From assembly GCA_943359415.1 (NCBI GenBank), contig CALRHQ010000009.1:1-19485 (forward strand): a stretch of DNA of 19,485 nucleotides. Reading direction: 5' to 3'. The notes under the pieces were generated by a model. The model searched no databases and was not told the origin of the DNA. It saw only the letters and a program-made list of their open reading frames with translations. Shown one piece after another: positions 14,623 through 19,485 of the stretch; position 1 is the first letter of the stretch, and the number at the start of each line of letters is the position of its first letter. The translations under genes were made by a program, and so were the position numbers. This DNA comes from Candidatus Peribacteria bacterium. GTDB lineage: Bacteria > Patescibacteriota > Gracilibacteria > UBA1369 > LOWO2-01-FULL-3.

Positions 14623-14697
14623 TGGAGCCACCTGTCGGATTTGAACCGACGGCCCACAGTTTACAAAACTGTAGCTCTACCGCTGAGCTAAGGTGGC
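14623..14697 (-). tRNA. tRNA-Thr (TGT)
   Basis: 75 nt with encoded CCA. The acceptor GCCACCT pairs perfectly with AGGTGGC; discriminator T. The D-arm is GCTC-AGCGGTA-GAGC. The anticodon stem ACAGT/ACTGT holds loop TTTGTAA with anticodon TGT, which reads ACA. The T-arm is GTCGG-TTCAAAT-CCGAC. All elements are canonical. Confidence 0.96.
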
Positions 14698-14700
14698 TCG

Positions 14701-14748
14701 TGCTTTTTAAAGCAGGCGAATTCTATTTTAATCCAATATAAATGTCAA
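14701..14748 (-). promoter_or_regulatory. tRNA-Thr promoter with 5'-leader hairpin
   Basis: On the minus strand, perfect -35 TTGACA (14743-14748) and -10 TAGAAT (14720-14725) with a 17-bp spacer. Between the start and the tRNA lies a 6-2-6 inverted repeat, TGCTTT-AA-AAAGCA (14701-14714), three bases ahead of the mature 5' end. tRNA-Tyr has a comparable hairpin in the same place. Confidence 0.75.
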
Positions 14749-14783
14749 TTTATTTTAAAATAGAAAAATGGTATCCTGTTGCC

Positions 14784-15668
14784 ATGGCTAACGAAAGCTT
14801 ACAAAACGAATTTACCAAGATATTTCCGGAAGGTACTATAGCTGAACCTTTGGACAAATACTGCACTTTGAAAGTCGGTGGACCTGCAGACTTTTTCTGC
14901 AAAGCAAAAGACCTAGAAACTCTAAAAAATCTCATCAATTTCGCTAAAAACTCCTCACTTCCCTACTTCATTTTAAGCGGGGGAACAAATGTTTTATTTG
15001 ATGACAAAGGATTCCGTGGACTTGTGATAAAAATCGATTTTAAAAATCTTGAAATAAAAGATGAATATATCACAGCAGATGCAGGAGTTATAGTCGCATT
15101 GATGATGAATAGGGCTGCATCAAGCGGTCTTACAGGGCTTGAAAAATGGATAGGCCTTCCAGGGACAGTCGGAGGCGCAGTAAGAGGAAATGCCGGATGT
15201 AACGGACTTGAAACAAAAGATGTTCTTGTGAAAGCGACTTTGCTAAATCCTGAAACCGGAGAGATTCACGAAGAAGAACCTGGGTATTTTGGCTTTGGTT
15301 ACCGTGACAGCAAAATAAAACATTCAAATGAAATCGTATTAAACGCGACATTCCATCTCAAAAAAGGTGAACCTCAAAAAGTGGAGGATCCAAGAGTTTT
15401 TACTCAACCAAAAGGTCTTTCTGCAGGTTCATTTTTCAAAAATCCATCACTTGCTACACCGGCAGGTATGTTAATAGATAAGGCAGGCCTAAAAGGCACA
15501 CGCATAGGCAACGCACAAATTTCAGAGGTCCATGGCAACTTCATCCTAAACCTCGGTGGCGCAACAGCAAAAGACATCAAAGACCTAGTTGCACTCGCAA
15601 AATCCACAGTCAAAGAAAAATTTGGGATTAATTTGGAAGAAGAAGTGAAAATAGTTGGAGAAAGATGA
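14784..15668 (+). CDS. murB: UDP-N-acetylenolpyruvoylglucosamine reductase
   Basis: A flavoenzyme that reduces UDP-GlcNAc-enolpyruvate to UDP-MurNAc with NADPH, the second committed step of peptidoglycan precursor synthesis, in the cytosol. FAD-domain motifs: YCTLKVGGPADFF, ILSGGTNVLFDD, GLEKWIGLPGTVGGAVRGNAG (split here by family gaps), and GYRDSKI. The substrate domain has GSFFKNP with the proton-donor Ser, AGMLIDKAGLKG, and SEVHGNFILNLGGATA. I chose ATG 14784 (294 residues) because the usual N-terminus starts at MANESLQ; an in-frame ATG at 14742 would lie in the tRNA-Thr -35 region. No Shine-Dalgarno sequence. A large structured element begins 5 nt after the TGA stop. Confidence 0.93.
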   Translation: MANESLQNEFTKIFPEGTIAEPLDKYCTLKVGGPADFFCKAKDLETLKNLINFAKNSSLPYFILSGGTNVLFDDKGFRGLVIKIDFKNLEIKDEYITADAGVIVALMMNRAASSGLTGLEKWIGLPGTVGGAVRGNAGCNGLETKDVLVKATLLNPETGEIHEEEPGYFGFGYRDSKIKHSNEIVLNATFHLKKGEPQKVEDPRVFTQPKGLSAGSFFKNPSLATPAGMLIDKAGLKGTRIGNAQISEVHGNFILNLGGATAKDIKDLVALAKSTVKEKFGINLEEEVKIVGER

Positions 15669-15673
15669 TTGGA

Positions 15674-15816
15674 GGAAATGGGATAGATGTGTTTACGAGC
15701 AATAGCTTGTCATGCTTTTTCACAGATCATGTATCTGTGAAAATCGGTAGATTCGTACATGTTAGAATCTACCGATGGCATGACCTATTGAGAGTGGACA
15801 TGTCTATTCCATTTCC
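15674..15816 (+). repeat. Y-shaped nested inverted-repeat element, probable structured RNA
   Basis: A 143-bp three-way-junction palindrome. Basal helix: 15674-15696 with 15794-15816 (23 bp, five G-U); then 15700-15705 with 15785-15790 (6 bp); then 15709-15715 with 15778-15784 (7 bp). It encloses two perfect 11-bp hairpins: 15717-15727/15733-15743 (loop CATGT) and 15744-15754/15765-15775 (10-nt loop containing ACATG). All five imperfect pairs in the basal helix are G-U on the plus strand and would be A-C on the other, so it looks kept as plus-strand RNA. The two loops are complementary over 5 nt and could kiss. No U-tract follows, so it is not a simple terminator. It lies in the murB 3' region, ahead of the pilin promoter. 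Function unknown; a small mobile palindrome is an alternative. Confidence 0.8.
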
Positions 15817-15837
15817 CAAATGTTTTCTTCCACAATC

Positions 15838-15866
15838 TTGCATATTTTTTTTTGTTTTGTTAAAAT
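15838..15866 (+). promoter_or_regulatory. Promoter of the VirB2-like pilin gene
   Basis: -35 TTGCAT (15838-15843) and -10 TAAAAT (15861-15866) with a 17-bp spacer, plus an extended -10 TGT at 15858-15860. The spacer is nearly all T. The expected leader is about 27 nt and has no Shine-Dalgarno sequence. It has the look of a strong promoter, as expected for an abundant pilin. Confidence 0.7.
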
Positions 15867-15899
15867 CAAAAAGTAAAACTATTTAACTCATACCTCACT

Positions 15900-16319
15900 A
15901 TGAAATTAACATCCAAAATCATTAAACAGACCCTTATTCTTATCGGGCTTATGACAGGCGCAATCATGCTTGTTCAGTTCGTTCCATCTGCATTGGCAAA
16001 CGGCTTTATAAGCCCATCAGATAGCCCTGGACTAATAGCTGGAGCTACAGGAGGAACTGGAGATTTTAGAGAACTAGCTCTAAGAATAGTAAATTACTTC
16101 TTAACATTTCTAGGATTCCTATCAGTCTTGATGGTTATCTACGGAGGTATTCTTTACATCACAGCTGGTGGAGAAGAAGAGAAGGCTAAAAAAGGAAAAA
16201 CAATCATTATGTACGCAGCAATTGGTATCATAATCGTTCTATTGTCATTCGCTATTATCAATACAATCCTTGGAGCTGCATCATCTACAGTCTCAGGAGG
16301 AGGAGCAGTGACACAATAA
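15900..16319 (+). CDS. VirB2/TrbC-like pilin family protein
   Basis: 139 residues. A signal peptide with basic start MKLTSKIIK, a hydrophobic stretch, and a likely cleavage after ALA (about residue 33). The mature part has two membrane helices: LTFLGFLSVLMVIYGGILYI (about 73-92) and a second at IIMYAAIGIIIVLLSFAII (about 107-125), joined by a short charged loop TAGGEEEKAKKGK. This is the pattern of type IV secretion pilins (VirB2/TrbC) and is common in single copies in Patescibacteria, without a full secretion system. The C-terminus is Gly/Ser/Thr-rich. It has its own strong promoter and terminator, so it is monocistronic. Membrane location is clear; a pilus role is inferred. Confidence 0.8.
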   Translation: MKLTSKIIKQTLILIGLMTGAIMLVQFVPSALANGFISPSDSPGLIAGATGGTGDFRELALRIVNYFLTFLGFLSVLMVIYGGILYITAGGEEEKAKKGKTIIMYAAIGIIIVLLSFAIINTILGAASSTVSGGGAVTQ

Positions 16320-16345
16320 AGGAACATTAAACATAGTTGACCGCG

Positions 16346-16382
16346 AAAACCCTTCCAAGGTGAAAACCAAAGAAGGGTTTTT
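16346..16382 (+). terminator. Intrinsic terminator after the pilin gene (possibly bidirectional)
   Basis: A 10-bp perfect stem, AAAACCCTTC (16346-16355) with GAAGGGTTTT (16372-16381), plus five T from 16378. The loop contains a small GGT-GAAA-ACC hairpin. It begins 26 nt past the pilin stop, and the arms' A/T runs could also stop the opposing PRC-barrel transcript. Confidence 0.85.
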
Positions 16383-16402
16383 GATTATTACTCAAATAAA
16401 AG

Positions 16403-16927
16403 TTACGCAGCCATTTCTTTTACTGCAACTTTTTGCAAACCTACTTCTTTTTCAGGTTCCTTATTGTCTTTAACTGTTATTTTATAAGGCTTCACTTCTA
16501 TGATATTTTTTGCGGCAATAATCAAAGAATTATATCTAAAAAGTCCCAAAATATCCTTAGCTACAAAGATTTTATTTAGATCATAAGTTTTTGCATCAAT
16601 AGAAAAATCAAACACTTTTCCAAGGTATTCCCCTGATTTTGTAAAAACTTTAGCTCCATAAATAGGTCTTTCTGACTTCAGAACTTCGCTTACTCGAAGA
16701 ATTTCCGAAGCCTCAACGACATTATCAGCATTGTTTATCTTCATCACTTGTTTAAAGGAAATCACATCCATAGGTGAAACAACTAACTGCTTGTTTTGAT
16801 TTAAAACAAAGGCGATCAACGCTCCCTTATCAGGATCCATGACCAAATCTTTGACTATGGCAACAGGCCTTGGTGAATCATCTTCAAATACCAAAGTCCC
16901 AACAATATTGCTATAAAACATCTCCAT
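16403..16927 (-). CDS. PRC-barrel domain protein
   Basis: 174 residues with two PRC-barrel-like beta domains. The first (about 8-75) has GTLVFEDDSPRPVAIVKDLVMDPDKG and an end like VVSPMDVI. The second (about 85-160) has GAKVFTKSGEYLGKVFDFSID, then YDLNKIFVAK and NSLIIAAKNIIEV. PRC-barrels occur in photosynthetic reaction-centre H subunits and in the RNA-processing protein RimM; free-standing ones in bacteria are mostly of unknown role. The C-terminal tail is charged. No signal peptide. The start is uncertain between ATG 16927 and ATG 16921. It shares its upstream region with the tRNA-Pro promoter (divergent). Confidence 0.75.
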   Translation of the reverse strand: MEMFYSNIVGTLVFEDDSPRPVAIVKDLVMDPDKGALIAFVLNQNKQLVVSPMDVISFKQVMKINNADNVVEASEILRVSEVLKSERPIYGAKVFTKSGEYLGKVFDFSIDAKTYDLNKIFVAKDILGLFRYNSLIIAAKNIIEVKPYKITVKDNKEPEKEVGLQKVAVKEMAA

Positions 16928-16940
16928 AGGAAAAATTGAC

Positions 16941-16969
16941 TTAACAATGACGTAATTATTGTATAGAAT
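16941..16969 (+). promoter_or_regulatory. Promoter of tRNA-Pro
   Basis: -35 TTAACA (16941-16946) and -10 TAGAAT (16964-16969) with a 17-bp spacer. The -10 matches that of the tRNA-Thr promoter exactly. The expected leader is about 23 nt. Confidence 0.6.
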
Positions 16970-16998
16970 CCAACAGTCAAAAACAAATTGGTTTACTT

Positions 16999-17075
16999 CG
17001 GGGTGTAGCTCAGTTGGCTAGAGCGCTTGGTTTGGGACCAAGAAGTCGTAGGTTCAAGTCCTGTCACCCCGACCA
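16999..17075 (+). tRNA. tRNA-Pro (TGG)
   Basis: 77 nt with encoded CCA. The acceptor CGGGGTG pairs perfectly with CACCCCG; discriminator A. The D-arm is GCTC-AGTTGGCTA-GAGC. The anticodon stem CTTGG/CCAAG holds loop TTTGGGA with anticodon TGG, which reads CCA and, by wobble, other Pro codons. The T-arm has TTCAAGT. C1 paired with G72 and A73 is typical of bacterial tRNA-Pro. It is convergent with the unknown gene that ends at 17092. Confidence 0.96.
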
Positions 17076-17091
17076 TTTAAATTTCATTTTA

Positions 17092-18651
17092 TCAAGCCTC
17101 TTCTTTCTTTATTTCCGCACAAGGTTCCATTTTTTCCTCAAGCCCCAAGATTCTTGTAGCGTCCTCTGAAGTGATAGCCACAAGTTCAGGATCTCTGTCT
17201 TTTTCAGGATAAACAATCTTGTAAAACTCAGGCATAAGAGAGTAAATCGCCTCTTTGATAGTAATAACATCAGCCTTATGTACAAGCCTTGACCAAGTGT
17301 CAGAAGATCCATAAAGAACCAAATCAATACCGGTAGCAGGAATTACTTCCCCGTTTGGACACTTCAAGAATGCCAGAGCAAAGTCTCCACCCATTTCCTT
17401 TGTTTGAGCCCTCGCACACACCTCCACGCTTCTATAATAGCCCCTATCGGCCTGCATTTTTATATATGCATTCTTCATGTCAGTCAGATAATTCACCTGG
17501 CTAAACCCACCAAGACATTTAATTCCATAATAAAAAGAAAGAACAATATAACAAAGCATCATACTTGGAATAAGTTCTTTCCTGTCAAAAGCTGCACGTA
17601 AATCTTCAGGAGTCAATTTAACTCTATAATTTCCATCATCACTGACAAGTTCATTTCCATTTCTCCAAAGCTGTATACGATATTTAGAACCTTTTGGCAA
17701 AGCCCAGAAGAAATATGTTCCAAGTTTTTCTTTTGTATCAAAGGCTCCTTGGATTCCATCAAAATATTTTTGTATCAAAGAATCAAAAACTTTATCAAAA
17801 AGTATATGTCGGATAACAGTATCCTGATCAAAATGTTTACTTCGTAAAAGCTCAAGCACAAGGCTTTCCTGCTCAAGATAAATTAAATTTGGTGGAGTAA
17901 CATGGCTCGGTTCAAAGAATTTTTGCCACAAATGAAAATTCGTTTTCGTTACTTGTTCAGAGAAATTTTTACATTTCAAAACTTCCGGATCCAAATAAAT
18001 TTTATCCAAAATCTCGAGTACTTTTTCGGCTTCAGGCTTGCCTAATTCGCCAATTCTAATTTTTTCATTCAAGCCTTTTTTTGCATTATTTATATCATCA
18101 ACAGTGTAAGGTCTGAAATCAAAAACAGGACAAAGTCTGTCGCTCGCAGGGAAAAATGATATTTTATGATTTATGATTTTATCTTTTGCATAAGCCGTAA
18201 ACAAAAGACCTCTTGGATAAGAAGAATTATTTAAGGAAACATTTCCACAAGATAAAACGATAATATATTTGAGCAAAGGATCTGGATTCCCAAAATAAGG
18301 AACAGCTGTAACCAAATTTCCATTTATGAAAAACGGAGAAGTTACGGGTCCATGATGATCTGCAGTAGAAACAAAATATCTTTTTTTCAATTGTTGTGTC
18401 GCCGCATTTGCAACATCTTTTCCGAGTAATCCTATGGTATATCGTCTAAACACAGCCAAAAACTCGTTTTGTCTTTTAGCAAAACCAGGTCCCCTATTTA
18501 CATCGATATAGTCTTGGGCATATTCATGAAGAGTCTTATTTCCATGATTCAAAACAATTTTTTTTAGAACTGGTTTTTTGGACAGAACACTGTCTACAAG
18601 TTTTTCAAAATTGGCAGGCAGCGGAACATCCGAATTATCGCTGGGGTTCAT
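17092..18651 (-). CDS. Uncharacterised conserved-looking protein, 519 aa
   Basis: I do not recognise a family. The coding frame is long and open, with a good promoter 22 bp upstream and normal codon use, so it is a real gene. It looks soluble: no signal peptide and no membrane helix. Features to search with: RYFVSTADHHGPVTSPFF (about residues 90-110), VLSCGNVSLNNSSYPRGLL (150-170) with a possible nucleophilic or metal-binding Cys, RLCPVFDFRPY (about 190), FEPSHVTPPNLIYLEQE (about 245-262), FWALPKGSKYR, and YGIKCLGGFSQVNYLTD (about 372-390). The His-His pair and the several conserved-looking Cys and Asp suggest an enzyme, but the reaction is unknown. The C-terminus (LEEKMEPCAEIKKEEA) is a charged tail. 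Probably monocistronic. Confidence 0.75.
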   Translation of the reverse strand: MNPSDNSDVPLPANFEKLVDSVLSKKPVLKKIVLNHGNKTLHEYAQDYIDVNRGPGFAKRQNEFLAVFRRYTIGLLGKDVANAATQQLKKRYFVSTADHHGPVTSPFFINGNLVTAVPYFGNPDPLLKYIIVLSCGNVSLNNSSYPRGLLFTAYAKDKIINHKISFFPASDRLCPVFDFRPYTVDDINNAKKGLNEKIRIGELGKPEAEKVLEILDKIYLDPEVLKCKNFSEQVTKTNFHLWQKFFEPSHVTPPNLIYLEQESLVLELLRSKHFDQDTVIRHILFDKVFDSLIQKYFDGIQGAFDTKEKLGTYFFWALPKGSKYRIQLWRNGNELVSDDGNYRVKLTPEDLRAAFDRKELIPSMMLCYIVLSFYYGIKCLGGFSQVNYLTDMKNAYIKMQADRGYYRSVEVCARAQTKEMGGDFALAFLKCPNGEVIPATGIDLVLYGSSDTWSRLVHKADVITIKEAIYSLMPEFYKIVYPEKDRDPELVAITSEDATRILGLEEKMEPCAEIKKEEA

Positions 18652-18672
18652 ATATTTATTAGATTACATCTC

Positions 18673-18700
18673 ATTATACTGGATGCTAAAAATAAGTCAA
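18673..18700 (-). promoter_or_regulatory. Promoter of the 519-aa protein gene
   Basis: On the minus strand, -35 TTGACT (18695-18700) and consensus -10 TATAAT (18673-18678) with a 16-bp spacer. The expected start near 18666 leaves a leader of about 15 nt without a Shine-Dalgarno sequence. Just upstream, an imperfect hairpin GGCC..TA/TA..GGCC (18702-18717) separates it from the rRNA methyltransferase stop; it lacks a U-tract. Confidence 0.7.
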
Positions 18701-18728
18701 CGGCCCTAAGGTAGGCCAATTTATCTGT

Positions 18729-19485
18729 CTACAAAACCTGTAAAACCAAAGTTTTCAAATACCTTCCTTCAGGAAAAGACAATTTATCGGTATGATCAGT
18801 AGCCTGACCTATGGTGGCAAGCACACGAACATCCTTTTTTCCACTACCTGCAGCGATTTTTAGGGTATTCCTGAAGTCATCTATAGAAACTCTTCCTGAA
18901 CATGAACTTGAAAACAAAATTCCATCTTTTTTAAGCAAATTAAGACATTTTCTATTCAAATCCATATAGGCTTTAAGCGCTTTTTGTACATTTCCACCGG
19001 ATTTTGCAAAAGCAGGTGGATCACAAACTATGATATCAAAAGCTCCAGCTTTTACTTTTTCAGTAGAAAGAAAATCAAAAACATCTGCAACAACGACTTC
19101 ACCACAATCAAGTTTATTCAATTCAAAATTCTTTTTAACAAACTCTGTAGCATTTTTTGAGCTATCAACAGATACAACTTTCGTAGCTCCACCTTTGGCT
19201 GCATAAAGGCTAAAAGCTCCTGTATAGCAAAACAGATTAAGTACTTTTTTACCTTTCGCAAGTTCCAAAAGTTTTTTTCTCGCATCTCTTTGATCAAGAA
19301 AAAATCCTGTTTTTTGTCCACCCAAAACATCTACATAAAATTTTATTCCATTTTCTTTGAATACAACTTCATCATCAACATTTCCGAAATGAACAACAGG
19401 TTCAAGCACTTTTAGCTCTTCCTGCTTACGTATTTCGACATCAGATCTCTCAACGATCGCAGAAGGTTTAAAAGCATTTTTCAGA
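18729..19485 (-). CDS. Class I rRNA methyltransferase, RlmI-like (partial, N-terminus beyond window)
   Basis: 252 residues are visible and the frame is open to the right edge, so the start lies outside the window; internal GTG 19409 is not the start. It belongs to the RlmI (YccW) family, which makes m5C in 23S rRNA (C1962 in E. coli). Motifs in order: GQKTGFFLDQRDARK, the SAM motif VLNLFCYTGAFSLYAAKGGA, VVSVDSSKNA, DIIVCDPPAFAKSGG (motif IV with the catalytic region), and SSSCSGRVS carrying the motif VI Cys typical of m5C enzymes. It ends DHTDKLSFPEGRYLKTLVLQV, as in RlmI. The missing N-terminus would hold the PUA domain. RlmK-type m7G enzymes share the Rossmann part, so the exact base is not certain. 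Confidence 0.88.
   Translation of the reverse strand, partial: LKNAFKPSAIVERSDVEIRKQEELKVLEPVVHFGNVDDEVVFKENGIKFYVDVLGGQKTGFFLDQRDARKKLLELAKGKKVLNLFCYTGAFSLYAAKGGATKVVSVDSSKNATEFVKKNFELNKLDCGEVVVADVFDFLSTEKVKAGAFDIIVCDPPAFAKSGGNVQKALKAYMDLNRKCLNLLKKDGILFSSSCSGRVSIDDFRNTLKIAAGSGKKDVRVLATIGQATDHTDKLSFPEGRYLKTLVLQVL

Noticed and set aside
15665..15886. 73-codon open frame after murB
   Set aside because: It runs through the Y-shaped inverted repeat and the pilin promoter, starts on the murB stop, and has no family resemblance.
18702..18717. GGCC hairpin as an intrinsic terminator for the rRNA methyltransferase
   Set aside because: The stem has a bulge and no U-tract follows directly; the nearest T-run is inside the promoter spacer of the next gene.
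1..19485. UGA read as glycine (genetic code 25)
   Set aside because: fur, trmB and murB end at TGA at normal family lengths, so UGA is a stop here.
1..19485. CRISPR array, IS element or replication origin
   Set aside because: No regularly spaced repeats, transposase genes, or DnaA-box clusters were seen.

Overview
This is an AT-rich (by eye, not counted), tightly packed bacterial chromosome segment. UGA works as a normal stop: fur, trmB and murB all end in TGA at the usual family lengths. A short VirB2/TrbC-like pilin, a Cys-rich protein of the kind labelled 'CaiB/BaiF family' in candidate-phyla genomes, a phosphoketolase, and very few Shine-Dalgarno sequences suggest a Patescibacteria/CPR genome. 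A Peregrinibacteria-like lineage is possible, but that is inference. Standard UGA use argues against the code-25 Gracilibacteria/Absconditabacteria.

Layout. (1) Positions 1-3193 hold metal homeostasis on the minus strand: a CsoR-family repressor cut by the window edge, with its own promoter and operator, and a Zur-like regulator followed by znuA, znuC and znuB. A perfect 9-1-9 inverted repeat sits inside the promoter spacer of the zinc operon. (2) 3190-4998, minus: tRNA modification genes dus and trmB. (3) 5094-7908, plus: phosphoketolase xfp and yqeY. (4) 7905-9223, minus: tRNA-Tyr, a tRNA-like remnant, a 24-residue Met-rich leader peptide, an intrinsic terminator and a homocysteine S-methyltransferase gene. 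(5) 9231-13255, plus: ilvE, asnS and the multi-Cys protein. (6) 13252-14748, minus: a divergent kinase-fold-like protein, and tRNA-Thr. (7) 14784-16382, plus: murB, a large Y-shaped inverted-repeat element, a VirB2-like pilin and a terminator. (8) 16403-19485: a PRC-barrel protein, tRNA-Pro, a 519-residue protein I do not recognise, and an RlmI-type rRNA methyltransferase cut by the window edge.

The strongest find is in region 4. A tiny ORF (8897-8971, minus) has 10 Met among 24 codons. It is followed by mutually exclusive antiterminator and terminator helices and then by a methionine-forming enzyme gene. This has every part expected of ribosome-mediated transcription attenuation by methionine. 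The second is the 143-nt Y-shaped element at 15674-15816: all five of its non-Watson-Crick pairs in the basal helix are G-U on the plus strand only, so it looks like a structured RNA just after murB. The third is the zinc promoter with its embedded operator. Several promoters here lie 6-8 nt from the start codon, which points to leaderless mRNAs.
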